NCBI GenBank assembly: GCA_026874595.1
Contig: CM049309.1
Span: 71,658,926 to 71,722,925, forward strand
DNA: 64,000 nt
Direction of reading: 5' to 3'
Source: Sipunculus nudus
Taxonomy: Eukaryota; Annelida; Sipuncula; Golfingiida; Sipunculidae
Part shown: positions 12,713 to 24,932 of the stretch, piece by piece
How positions within the stretch are numbered: position 1 is the stretch's first letter
Layout: the number at the start of each line of letters is the position of its first letter
The notes under the pieces: generated by a model
The model's database searches: none
Told to the model about the DNA's origin: nothing
The model's input: only the letters and a program-made list of their open reading frames with translations
Program-made: the position numbers and the translations under genes

Positions 12713-15222
12713 AGCTCAGCTGACTATAAGTCATCTGAGCTATAGTCGTGGTCCATTATCCGTTGTCCGTCCGTCCGGATGTCCGTCCGTAAGACTGGCA
12801 CGTTTTGACACCATTGGACCTACAAATCTGAAATTTGGCATACAGTTAGGTGTCCCTAAAATCTCCTACCATGCCAAAAATTGGGTCAATAGGACTTCGT
12901 TCCTTTGAGATATAAAGGAAAAACCTCAATTTTTTATTAGAAATCTATTTTCACACTTCAGGACTGGCTAATAGCAAAACCACTCATCTGGTTTTCTTCA
13001 TATTTACCATAAATATTCCTCTATATAGTTCCTATGTACATGCCAGAAATTAAGTCAGTATTATTAAATTTTAAAAAGTTATGGGCCCAAACATAATGGA
13101 CTTTGTAAAAAAATCAGGAAAGATATTTGGTTACTTAAGACCAAAAGTGTTAAAGGTAGGGACTTTTTTTCAGTAATACAACTTTAATTGATCAAAATTT
13201 AATTGTATACCAAAAATTAGATCAAAATCTGTTAAATTTTTTTAAATATTGGCAAAAATATAAAAATGGTACCTTAAATTTTGCCCAAGTTTGACCATGG
13301 CATGTTTTTTCCCGTAACTGCTGAGGATTTAATTTTCAAAGCATGTTTTTTTTACCATTTCAAATGTTAACACCAAAAATTTGAAACCAGTTGATCAAAA
13401 ACTGTAGATTTTATTCAAGTTTTTAAGCACCATGTCACACATTGTGTAAATCAAGCTGGTGTTATGCAGTTTGCTAGAGTTCAGCTCCTCAGCTTCAGCT
13501 CTAAGTTCCTTAAATTTGGCATACAGTTAGATAGCTCCAAAATCCCCTACCATGCTAAGAATTTGATCACTAGGACTTAATTCCACCAAAATATTAATGA
13601 AAAACTTCATTTTTCCATTAAAAACCCATTGTTACACTGTTAGACTGCCTAATATCAAAACCACTGATCTGACTTTGATCATATATAATATACATATTTT
13701 TCTATACATTTGCTATGCACATGCCAGAAATGATGTCAGTATTGCGTAATTGTTTTAAGTTATGGGCCCAAACATAATGCACTTTTTAAAAAATCAAGAA
13801 ATATATTTACTCCCTTAACAAGAGGATTGCTGAAGCTAGAGATTTTTTGTCAGGGATGTAACATTATTTAATCAAGATTCAATTGAATACCAAAAATTAG
13901 TTCTGAATTTTTCAAATTTTATAAGTTATTAGTATAAATATAAAATTAGTACCTTAAATTTTGCCCAACGTTGACCATGGCACGTTTGTTTCCTGAGAGC
14001 ACTGTTGATATAATTTTCATATCATGCACATATAAGGATTTCGTCTTTGTAGTTCAGAAAGCTGAAAGAAATTGGCCAAATATTGTAGCTTTTATTAATG
14101 TTTTTATGAGACCATGTCAGACCCAGGCTCAATACAGCCCATTTTCAGTCACCTGTATGTTGACCTTGTTGACCTTTCATCAGATTATGCACGCTTGAGC
14201 GAAGCATACACTGGGGCAGCCAGGCAGCTAATGCCCAGCCACAGTTGATCCAGGTGTCCAACCCAACTTATCTAGTAGTTGTTTTGAAAAACAACATAAC
14301 AATAAACAATAAAGTAATAATTTTTTGGATGGATAGAATGTCAGTGTCAATGTTATTCCAAATAACACCATGCAGTCACCTATGGTATTTTTCAGTTAAA
14401 TTTTAATGATAAAAAAATAAATCATATTATTCATTACTAATCATTAGGGATCATATGAAGGAAATTAATGATAGACAAAGATGCAGTTGATAATATTAAT
14501 CTAGATTCCTACTGTGTCTAGTGTGTAGATTGATGTGAAAGAAGTCCAAAGTGAATATATTACATTTATTTTTTTTAAAATATAAATAAAAGCCATAAAA
14601 CCAGGTACTTATGATCATTATTTAAATTTGTGAATTTTATATATTCTGGATTCTCAACATCATTGTTTGGCTAAAACTGAATAAATACTAGACATGGTGT
14701 GAATGCTTTGCAAATGTATTTGAATACGAATATGAATAAATACTGCATTAAAAAATTTTATTGCATAAGAATGGGAATTCAGGTAAAAATGAAAGTATTT
14801 GAATACCAGTGCAGATACTTTCAAAATGTATTCATGCATATTGTAATCATTTCAGTTATATTTTATTTTAAAAAATCATATGATTTTCTTCTTATTTTTT
14901 TTTAACAAAAATTATATTGGCACAATATTTGTTATTAAATTTTAATAAATAGTTAAACTATTTTATTATATGTGCTGCTTATAAGTTATATGGCCAAGTC
15001 AAAATCTGTGTGACAGTAGCACTCCATTTGTTAATGAAATAAATGAAATCAATCCTCTTCCCTGTCTCCAAAGATACTATCAAAATCATACATAAGCTGA
15101 ACACCAACAACTCATAATAAAGCTTATATTTATTACCACACAAAACCAGCATGTGCCTCTTTCCCAAATCATATTTTTTATCATAAATAACAGCTGAGCG
15201 CCGTGACCATTGGGTCCCTTGT
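12713..15222 (+). mobile_element. Helentron-like non-autonomous element, copy C1
   Basis: It starts with the near-palindrome AGCTCAGCTGACT-ATA-AGTCATCTGAGCT, followed by a GTCCGTCCGTCC stretch. It ends with a GACC-ATTG-GGTC hairpin followed by CCTTGT and TT. Copy C2 at 44998-47624 matches along its length and has the same ends. Two internal units of about 680 bp start near 12830 and 13515. There is no coding capacity. T-run insertion and the 3' hairpin resemble Helentron-type (HINE) elements, but that assignment is inference. Confidence 0.7.
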
Positions 15223-15301
15223 TTGATGTTGTATTTACTCTTGGTATATTTATAGTAAATGCAAATGTATATTTTATGGTATCTTTACCGCTTTATTTCA
15301 G

Positions 15302-15392
15302 CTGGTTGGTCATTACTATAACAAAGCTGACGGTATGCTTTGTAAGTTGACAGAACCTTGTATCAGGCCAGGATATGAACCCAAACAAATAG
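15302..15392 (+). CDS. SYK: SYK exon d: end of C-terminal SH2
   Basis: The acceptor TTTCAG ends at 15301 and the donor GTTAGT starts at 15393. The translation LVGHYYNKADGMLCKLTEPC aligns with the SYK alpha-B to beta-G segment (LVEHYSYKADGL in human), followed by IRPGYEPKQI. It leaves one base into a codon. The 6.2-kb intron before it holds a TIR element, a Helitron and a Helentron-like element. Confidence 0.92.
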
Positions 15393-16315
15393 GTTAGTGA
15401 ATCTCAGCATTAATGTTTTATAATAAATTTGTTTTACAGAAATTTTTATAAACTTGTTTGTTGATAGCAACATGTTTAAGGTACTTTGTGGAGCAGATTT
15501 GACATTTGACCCGTTTGAGTCTATCAGTGAGCTACTGTGGTAGGCTTATTGGTTGCAAGGGATTCAAATGTGCAATATTTGTGAAAGAGAAATGAAACCT
15601 TTGTAAAAAAGATACCTCTTCTACACAGGTGAATGGTCAGTTTTACTGGTATTTTATGTATGTTATCCATGTGACCACACCTGTAGGTTGTCAAATCTAA
15701 AGGCAAAAGATTATTATAAATAATAACATATAGTTTTTGTAACATGTAAAACAATAAAATATATCAGATATCCATATTATCTGCCTGTGTAGACAAGAAT
15801 TAAAACTTGTTCTCTCTGAGTCCTTGTCAAATTTAAGGATTCAGTGTGCTTATCAAATAATCAGTGTGGTAACGATTATACTATGTGTAGTGTACTGATT
15901 GTGAGAACAGAGCGCTCATAAAACAATAAAAAATTAAAATCTAAAAAATTAAAAGCCAATCACAGTATAGTGTTGTGAAAAGAGCTTAAAAAACTGTATG
16001 GAAAGTGGTAATGTGATACATACATGCTAAAGGACAGTCAAAATTTAAAATAAAGCTGTCATAAGTCTCATCTGTGCATCATATGTGCATCATTTGTGCA
16101 TCATTTAGTCTCATCTTTCAAAAGTTTCCATCTATAAGTGTGGCAATAGACTTATCTTCCCACCGAATGTTTGACTGTCAGTGAACAAATCTGTAGTATT
16201 CCTTTGAACTTTGTCCCTTCAGATAATATTGTGGAAGATATTGAAAATATAATGAACATCACTTAAGTTTTTGTTTCTCTCACATGGGTGATATGTTTCT
16301 TATTTTGTTTTTCAG

Positions 16316-16371
16316 TACTCACAGCTCTTGAAAGGAATGTCATATACGGCACAACACTGGGAACAGGCACA
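16316..16371 (+). CDS. SYK: SYK exon e: short linker exon
   Basis: The acceptor TTTTTCAG ends at 16315 and the donor GTAAGT starts at 16372. The 56-base exon reads through LTALERNVIYGTT, a linker sequence with one tyrosine and no match I can name. Phase is the main support: exon d ends at phase 1 and exon f must start at phase 0. Joining d directly to f would run into a TAA within about 30 codons, whereas this exon restores the frame exactly. It lies where vertebrate SYK has its variable, alternatively spliced linker B. Confidence 0.72.
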
Positions 16372-16499
16372 GTAAGTATTCGTGTGATACTTAAATACTG
16401 CATGGATCATTTCCAACATTTATTTCAAGACCAAGTGACCATCCACTACAGTGTATACAATTTCCAAGGTAGAGTTTTAATGTCCAATTAAAGAGGAGT

Positions 16500-16590
16500 A
16501 AAAAGCTATATATTTAATGGGATTTGAACCTGGATTTCTATTGAAGTGAGTAGATTCATTTCTGCCGGGCCATCCACCTCAATTAAGAAT
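16500..16590 (-). repeat. tRNA-derived SINE-like fragment
   Basis: On the minus strand a box-A-like TGGATGGCCCGGCAG is followed by a box-B-like GGTTCAAATCCC near 16510-16522 at tRNA-like spacing. Only the tRNA-like head is evident. It lies 130 bp after exon e. Confidence 0.45.
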
Positions 16591-17124
16591 TCTTTGATTT
16601 TTTATGTTTTCTATACCTGTTACCATAGATATATGTTCAGATTTAAAACAAACCATTAAAACAATTTGAAATATTGCTGACATCTTTTTTATTTTTCATG
16701 GCCTTTACAGCTGTGTTTCCATGTGTGCTTTTGTGTGTATATGCATATAAAAATAGCTGTGTTTCCATGTGAGCGTATATGTGTGAATTGCAAGACATAT
16801 AATAAGTTGTACAGTATATCTAACAGGTCTTACTCAACAAGATGGTGAAGGGATTCAATTTGCCCTAAATCTCTCATTTCATGCAGACCCTATGCGTGAA
16901 AATAGTTCCTGTGATGATTTTCACGCATATACGTGCGTATTCATATACGCTGACTGATACATGGAAACACCACAGTTACAAAATTATATCAGCAGTTTTT
17001 CATGCATTTATGCCTATATACACACAAGGAAAGCCAGCTTGAAAATATTGTTGGTTGGATACCCACTGAAGACTTGGCTAAATATAAGTGTTTTTCATAA
17101 TTTCTGAGAAAACAAAATTATATA

Positions 17125-18153
17125 CAGTGGAACCCCGCCTTGCGACCACCCCACAATTGCGACCACCCCTCAATTGCGACCATTTTGCTTGGGCCCGAAT
17201 TGTTTTTAGTTTATTTATGTTTAAAAATGACTCAAAATTACGACCACCCCTGAATTCAGAATTACGACCAGATTTCCTGGCCCCAGCGCTGAGGCAACCC
17301 CCCTAATGCGACCAACGCCGAGAAGTACTAAAACAAAATTTGTCACGAGTCAATGGCTGCGTCTTGTCACAGGCACCTTAACGAAAGATCAAAGCGGGTA
17401 ACAAGGTTTCTTAACCCGAGGGTTAATCTGGTTCTGCATATCTTCCCGTCTCGGTGTCTTCGCTGAGACTCGTTGAGGTGTAGGTTATAGATCAAAGAGG
17501 GTAACCATCGGCCTGATTACTTAATGAGCCGGTCCGACCTGGGGTTTAGATGCTTATTGTCCATCAGTGATCACCTGTATTACAGCTAGCCTAAGTGTGG
17601 GGTTGTGGGCTTAATATTTCAACTAATCACATATTGTTCGATCCTCATTGGTAAAATTAACGACCTAGTTAATCCTAAATTTGTTCATATCTTACTGACA
17701 GTGAGTATTGAGCAGTCAGTAAAATGTATAAACTCAGCAGTTTAGCGTCGGAAAAACTCAAGTGCACGCAATATATACTCAAGCGGAAGGCTAAATATAT
17801 GACAGCCACGTATTATGTTCAATATGCATTCAGTAGGCTGTAATCGTATTTCCTTTGTGTTATTTTTTGTTAATTATCAGTCACTACGTATTTGTACATG
17901 TATATTAATTTTTATCATGAATAAATATGTTCAGCTACACACACACACAAAAACATTCATAATAAAGGTCCTTCGCTAGGTAAAATATTTTGTTATAATT
18001 CACATTAAAAATATGCAATAGATAAACTCTGATACACATTAAATATCAGCGTGTTATATGCGACTACGGTAAGAGTTTCACAAATACGACCACCCCCAAA
18101 TTACGACCATTTTGCTCAGTCCCCAGGGTGGTCGTAATTGTGGGGTTCTACTG
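17125..18153. mobile_element. TIR element with TA duplication and GCGACCACCCC motifs
   Basis: The left end CAGTGGAACCCCGCC and the right end, reverse-complemented, CAGTAGAACCCCACA are flanked by TA (17123-17124, 18154-18155). TGCGACCACCCC/TACGACCACCCC motifs recur in both subterminal regions in inverted orientation. No transposase frame is present in 1,029 bp. Ends resemble the 9482 and 4524 elements, suggesting one superfamily. Confidence 0.68.
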
Positions 18154-18155
18154 TA

Positions 18156-19400
18156 ATCCATTTGCCAAATCAGTCCATCAGAGGCAACAACATTAACTTC
18201 CTTAGTGGGCACATATGCATATTGTCTCTATATAGTGCTATATGGACTCAGATCTAGTTTTCCATGGACAGCCATATGTAGTATTAGCTTCCTCCTAGGC
18301 CCATCTACGTAGAAACTAAATGCGATATAATGGGATGTACCATGGGTAAACAATGGATATCACTGTAAGTCAGTGAAAAGTACTGTATTTGTGAAACCAG
18401 AAAGATTGCTGTTACATTGAATTGACAGCTATGTCTGGTGATCATTAGGTTTACCTTTGTTCTTTATAATATTGGTGAATGTTCTTATTTATACCTGTAA
18501 ATCTGTTTTAATTTGGCAATTGTCTTTAGTGATGATACACTATTGGATGATAACACTTTTTGTACCAATCACATACTGATTATTTTGCTTTTTAGACAAT
18601 TATTTTTTTTTACTAAAAAATGTTACATAGGTCAATGATGGAAGAAGCTGTAGGAGTTGGTGAGACTCTTATGTGTCTTAGTAAATAGTTTTAGTGTACA
18701 CGTTATGTGTTTTTTTTTGTTTTTTTGCTGTGCTCTTTGTTTTTATTCTCCAAATTACTTCAGATTCTTCAGACAAACTCCGATTGATATCCTCAATTCA
18801 TCATGATAGTGTTCAAGCCTGTACATATTTTTAGATTGTTACCATATTTACAATTTAACTACAGGTACATTGATGCACATATTTTGACTTTCAAACCATC
18901 CAGATAATAAACATATTAGGGTTTGAAATTTGTTCAGAAAGATACAGCACTGCAGAGCATGCAGTTATCAAGATTTACAGGTCCACCAGGACATCTACAA
19001 TACAAGTACAAGTTTTTTTTATCATTAAAGGATTGAAAGCTGAAAGTGTTATCTGAGAAAAAAGCTTTTAAGTTAATAGAGATTGTATGCCAGTGTCTGA
19101 ACATTCATCGAGACAACTTTTATTTCACACTTGTTTGAAAAGGGAGGGGTCAGCTGAGTGAAGTAGTGAAGCTTTGAAACTCTGGACAAAGCTTCCTATT
19201 TTGTTGATAAAAACATTCTGATGAAAAACATTTACAAAGGCTTAAAATTATGGGATAATGGGAAACAAAGAATACTTTACTACAGTGGATTTTTACAGGC
19301 CTTTCTTTTCACAGTATAGGACTAAAATAAAAATTGCAGGCCTAGCCAAATGACGCCTTGATATTTTGAATCCTGTATCATGAGAAGTGACTTGAAACAC
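18156..19400. other. intron, nothing recognised
   Basis: AT-rich, no repeat or exon signal that I can support. Confidence 0.4.
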
Positions 19401-19401
19401 C

Positions 19402-19615
19402 AGCTTCTGTGGTCTAGTTGTGGAGCACAAAACTCAAAGCTGTGAGTTTGTGAGTTCAAATTTCACCCGGGTTGCTGAGATTTTCACCATCACCCCGGAC
19501 CCAGGCTTATTGGGAAGGCTGTGCCCCATGGCAGTTTTTCATATAAACGAGTGCCCCTTTCAGGGGTTCCTTGGTGAAAGCAATTGCAAAAATAACACAT
19601 CCAGGGCCTGTACAT
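19402..19615 (+). repeat. tRNA-derived SINE-like element, family 1
   Basis: GGTCTAGTTGTGGAGCAC (box A-like) and GAGTTCAAATTTC (box B-like, about 19452) lie at tRNA spacing. The body has AAGGCTGTGCCCCATG and GTGAAAGCAATTGCAAAAAT, also found in altered form at 38605-38780, so this is a dispersed family. Confidence 0.55.
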
Positions 19616-20256
19616 AGTAGTCACCAGGCCTGGTAAACTACAGATGAGAGTAAATGTGTGTGACTGTCCTGTAGACCAAAACGACAATGGAATTCTACAG
19701 ATTCAAAAAAATGGAGGAACAGCGTCTTGAGTCCAGAAATTGGTTAAGGGATTTGTTTCATCGGCAATAATTTCCATGCATTTGAATGCAAATCAACATT
19801 AACAGTTAATGAAGTATAATGTAACAAGGTGATCACGGGGTTGGTCTGTAGATAGAAAGTCCTTGGCTTACAAAATGGTGAAATAGCTATAGGACCTCTG
19901 AGATATCCATCAGGCTACGACTTCTGGATCACTCCTAGTCATCCAAACAAAGTTCTGGATTCATAGATTGTGTTAGTTTGATTCTTTAGTGTGCAGTATA
20001 CATTTCTGAAAAAGGTTCCCTCACATAAATATCCAACTAAATATGGCATACATTGGCCTGTTACTGTGTTACTTTTAAGTGTTCTGAGGATTTTAACATG
20101 TGGGCCATTTCATGTGTGAAAAACAGTGCCACCTACAAGTTGCAATTGGAACTATCACGCAAATGGTGCCTGAAACATAACAAATATCTATTATTACAGT
20201 AGCTCGCCATGATATGTTATCATGTGTATGAATAAAATAATACTTGTTTATTTTAG

Positions 20257-20277
20257 GTGGAGATTAATGGCGATGTG
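20257..20277 (+). CDS. candidate 7-codon microexon in linker B
   Basis: TTGTTTATTTTAG ends at 20256 and GTATGT starts at 20278. The 21 bases between read VEINGDV with no stop, in the phase (0 to 0) needed between exons e and f. It would therefore be an optional insertion that keeps the frame. Only splice signals and phase support it, and such signals occur by chance in long introns. Confidence 0.28.
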
Positions 20278-21066
20278 GTATGTGTAATATATGTTTGTGT
20301 AACAACTAACAGGGGGCAGCATGTGCCACAGTCAGTTTTACCAGGGGGTGCCCATTGAAAGATGTTGATCATTCTGTCAGGTTCTTGTACTCTCTCACAG
20401 TAAAGCAGTTATTTAAATGATGGTATGAATCACTCATGTGAGATGAAAAATATTGTTAAAAGGATGAGAATTTCTAATTTGCAGCAAAGTAAAACAGTTA
20501 TTTAAATGATAGTATAAAGGATTCATATGAAATATATTATGAAAATTTGTAATTTGCAATGTTCTGAGTTCTTCTCAGCTCTGTTGTTTGGTGACATAGG
20601 GTCAGTCTTCAGTTGCAATGCAACCATACTCTGGTGGTTATATCTTCTTTAAAATATTTAAGGCATCAGCAACCAATCAGCTGTTACATGAATTTGGTTT
20701 TGCATGTAACTAATGACCATGACTGCCCTAGGAGTAATTGAAGTTTTGATCATTGGACTGTATTCTCAGAAATAAAATCAATTGCATTTCTCAGAAAATT
20801 TGAAAAGTTGGTTTTTGATTTAATTTTAGATAAATGAACCTATTCTTACTAATTGATTCCAGTTTACTCTTTTGAACCAAACTCTCATTTTATCAAAATA
20901 TAACCAAATTTGAATGGGCACCTTTTGCTGAACAGACTTTACACAAGACGCATGTCACCAGTGAAATACACCCTGTGTTGGACATATTTTAATGTACTAA
21001 CCATGGCCTTGGAGTTTAGGTTGTCCAAATATAACTGTCAAATAAAATAATTTTTTTATGTTGTCC

Positions 21067-21075
21067 ATGTCTCTA
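21067..21075 (+). repeat. left target-site duplication of the LINE
   Basis: ATGTCTCTA is repeated exactly at 23747-23755, directly after the ATT tail. This sets the 5' end of the LINE at 21076. Confidence 0.75.
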
Positions 21076-23568
21076 TCAAATTCGGAGTTTTTCAAGGAGC
21101 TCCCTGAGCTGCTGTCTAGATATGCCAGTTCACCTTTAAATTTTGCTCTTCTAGGAGATTTCAATTTCCACTTCGACGTTTGTTCTGATCAGCAGGTAAA
21201 TCGTCTGAAAACCATGCTGAGCGATCACAGCCTCACTCAGTTGGTCGATTTGTCGACACATAAACACGGACATATCCTCGACTGGGTGGTTGTACCCAGT
21301 GGCTCAAGCATGTTGTCCCTGGAGGGAGTCTATGACTGCGCCGACTTGTCTGATCACAATGTCATTATCTGCATGTTATCCTTCGTGAAACCACGTCCAA
21401 GGAAAAGACCTGTGACTTCGAGGAATATCCGCGCGATTTCACTACCTGATTTCCGGTCTGATATACAGATGATGACTAGATCTGCCGGAACAGACAGGGT
21501 GTCTGTTGCTGACCTGGACATGTTTGTCGACAAGTTTAATGTCGGCCTGAAGGATATCCTGGACCGGCACGCACCAGCTGTGACCAGACTGGTCAGAGAC
21601 AGACCTTCGGCCCCCTGGTTGACTGACGACGTCAGAATGGCCCGTCTTAAAAGGAGGAGAGCTGAAAGACGATGGAGAAGGACCGGTCTGTCTGTCCATA
21701 GAGAAATTTTCGTCAGTGAAAGGGCTGCGGTGAAAGCTGTAATTCATTGTACGAAGAGCAAGTTCTACATGGACATGATTTTCACAAGTTCTTCATCCAG
21801 GAAGCTGTTCTCTGTTACCAGTGAACTTTTGGGGAAGTCTCGAACGACACGTCTTCCAACTCATCTGCCTCGCTGTGACCTCCCAAATAGCTTTTGTGAT
21901 TATTTCTCGGCGAAGATTGAACGCATTCGTCTTGAACTTGACTCTGTTGCATGTTCGCCCCCTAAATTTAATGTTTACGATGGCCCCTCATTGTCCTGTT
22001 TTGCCCCAGTAACTGATCAGGATATCATTAGCATCATAATGGCGTCGCCAACCAAAAGCTCTACACTCGACCCAATGCCCACGGCTCTTTTGAAGCAGTG
22101 CATTAATGATATTGTACCACTGATTACTTCAATTGTTAACATGTCTCTCTCTACAGGTTCAGTTCTGTCTCAATTTAAACACGCTGTAGTGACTCCACTG
22201 TTGAAAAAGCAAGGGTTAGATCCGAATGATTTAAAAAATTATAGGCCAGTCTCTAACCTTCCAATTGTTTCAAAAATCCTTGAAAAGATTGTTCTAAAGC
22301 AGTTACAATGTCATCTTCATAACAATAATTTAATTGAAATCCATCAATCGGCTTACAGAAGACATCACAGCACAGAGACCGCTGTATTAAGTGTTTTGGA
22401 TGGTCTTCTTATGGCGACAGACAAGAAACACGTTTCTCTGATAGCTCTGTTAGACCTAAGCGCGGCTTTTGACACGCTAGATCATTCAATATTGCTTAAA
22501 AGACTTCAACTGACATTTGGTATACATGACACAGTACTTTCATGGTTTTCCTCATATCTGAGAAACCGCTCCCAAGCTGTTTTTGTTGACGGTAGATTGT
22601 CTGACCCATGCTCTCTATTGTACGGTGTCCCCCAGGGTTCCGTGTTGGGGCCTGTACTTTTCACTTTATATTCACAACCTTTGTCTGATATTATAACTGC
22701 TCATAATTGTGCTTTTCATAAGTATGCGGATGACACCGAGCTATCTAAAAGTAACAAACCGGACCAATTTAGTTCTGTACAGTTGAGTATACAGAATTGT
22801 ATTGAAGATGTCCTCTCTTGGATGACCAGCAACAAACTTAAACTGAATACTGATAAGACATAAGTTATGCCAGTTGGCTCTCACTCCTGTCTTCAGATGA
22901 TTAACAACGCCCCCCTTAGCGTTTGTGGTAGTAATGTCACTTTCCAGACTTCTGTGAAATACCTCGGTGAGAAAATTGATTGAACACTTTCCATGCATGA
23001 TCATATTAATAGCGTGTGTCGTGCAGTTTTTCTCGAACTCCGACGTATTGCTTCCATCCGGCGTTTCCTAACCTCCAGCGTTTGTGCTAGGCTAGTCTGT
23101 GCTACTATTACATCACGCCTTGATTATTGTAATTCAATTTTGGTAGGTTTACCGTTAGAACAAATCTCACGGTTGCAAATGCTTCAAAATAATGCAGCCC
23201 GTGTTATTCTTAAAAAACGAAAAAGGGACCATGTTACGCCGTTACTTAAGGAACTCCACTGGCTGCCAGTTCAGCATCGGATACAATACAAACTCGCAGT
23301 CCTTGTTTATAGATATTTTGATGGATCACTGCCACCATATCTTTTGTCAAAACTATGTATTTATTGGCCGGTGCGCACCCTACGCTCTTCTAACGAAAGT
23401 CTTCTAATATTGCCTAAGTGCCGTACGAAAGTCGGTGAACGTTCTTTCAGTTATATTGCCCCTAAGATCTGGAATTCCCTTCCAGCTGAACTTAGAAAAT
23501 CCCCCACTATCAATACTTTTAAGACAAATCTTAAAACATACCTATTTCTGCAGGCATTTTGTAATTAG
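21076..23568 (+). pseudogene. LINE ORF2: endonuclease C-part plus reverse transcriptase, two in-frame stops
   Basis: One frame runs from 21076 to the TAG-ended C-terminus at 23568. Endonuclease motifs are LLGDFNFHFD and LSDHNVII. Reverse-transcriptase motifs are LKNYRPVSNLP, LDLSAAFDTLDH, GVPQGSVLGP and YADD (near 22725). The C-terminus contains WNSLPAELRKSPTINTFK and LKTYLF. In-frame stops at 22861 (TAA) and 22981 (TGA) split it, and the N-terminal endonuclease is missing, so the copy cannot make a full protein. The ATG at 21058 is flanking DNA, outside the element. The reading frame is otherwise uninterrupted, suggesting a fairly young insertion. Confidence 0.88.
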
Positions 23569-23746
23569 CAACATTTACCATACATGTAATCTCGGGTGTG
23601 TGTAGGTGAGTAGGCGTGTGTATGTGTGTGTGTGTGTGCTTATATATTTATATATTGTGTAACTGATGTGTAAAAATGCAAGCGCTGTGAGTCTGATCTT
23701 GGAGTTCAGCGCTATATAAGTACTATTCATTATTATTATTATTATT
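21076..23746 (+). mobile_element. 5'-truncated CR1/L2-like LINE with 9-bp target-site duplication
   Basis: The element contains the end of an endonuclease, a full reverse-transcriptase region, a 3' UTR with a GT run and the sequence AGCGCTATATAAGT, and an ATT-repeat tail. It is bounded by ATGTCTCTA on both sides. 5' truncation with a microsatellite tail is typical of target-primed reverse transcription. It lies in the SYK intron in the sense orientation. Clade assignment is from motif style and is tentative. Confidence 0.85.
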
Positions 23747-23755
23747 ATGTCTCTA

Positions 23756-24932
23756 ATCTTGTCAGTGACTCAGATGCTAGGCTAAATTTGAATGGGGTAC
23801 ATTGAAATATGTGTTATTGTTATTTTGGCTAAAATTGAATGGGGTACATTGAAATACATATTATAGCTATTTTAGCTCCCCATTCAGTGTTTTCATTCAC
23901 TTATTAGGCCCATATTTCCAGGTTCATTCATGCATTATAAAGTGACTGTACATTTGTGAAAATTCCTTGAAGGCGTTCCTGAATCTGGGTCATGTGCCAG
24001 ATTCACACCTAAATCTAATACATTCTTCATTGCCCAATCAACCAAATGCTCTTAAAATTTCATGAGATTACATTCATTATTGTGATATGTTGTGAACAAA
24101 CACACACAAAAAAACACATATGACTGGGAGGAGAGGCAACTAGACTATTAATGGCTTTCAAAAGAGGGCATTCCTCCACCAAGGCCAAGCCACCAATAAC
24201 CTGGATCAGCACCAAGACTTAATGGGATTTTCCCTGTCTTGTTCCATAGAAAGTTTCATAGAAACTAATGTAGTATTTATTTGTATTATAAAGAACAAAA
24301 AAACAAACAGACACAAGTGAAATCATAACTTTTTAGACAGAGTAAAGCCAGTATGTTCTATATACATATATATAGTGCAAATACAAAACTGGAGATGTGT
24401 TTAAGTGCTGTTGTAGTAATAAAGTCATCTGCTGGGGAAAACCTTATCACTGACATCAAAGTGTGGATTTCCCCATCCGTAATCATTTGTCTGCAATAAT
24501 CTTCAGTCACTACAGTGACTGATTGAAAAACACAACATATACATACATATATCTCCACACATATTAATTGAATTGCCAAGAGGATATAATGTGCCAGATT
24601 TCTAGCTGCATGTGCATACCTAAGGCATATGTGCTAAATTTGTATATATGGCATGCTAGCATAATGAAATACCTGTGTCCCATTCTTACCAACTGGACCA
24701 GGAAGATTCTGGTGTATATGTGACATGTTATTTATTTGCTGCACAGATGTGATTTAGATTACAGTATCCACAAATTAATACAGGAAGTCAGTAAGCTTAT
24801 CATTTCACAATACATGATTTCATTATAAAATAGGGAGTGGAATTCTGGGTAAATTGGATGACTTGGGTCATTGAAGTGCATATGAGCAATCAGGCCAGTA
24901 TATGCAGTATATTTTATACTCTCATATAAATT
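23756..24932. other. intron between LINE and satellite, nothing recognised
   Basis: Two similar phrases ending TTGAATGGGGTACATTGAAA lie at about 23788 and 23828, a minor local duplication. No exon signal was seen. Confidence 0.4.

Noticed and set aside
21058-21060. ATG at 21058 as the LINE ORF start
   Set aside because: It lies outside the target-site duplication at 21067-21075, so it is flanking genomic sequence.
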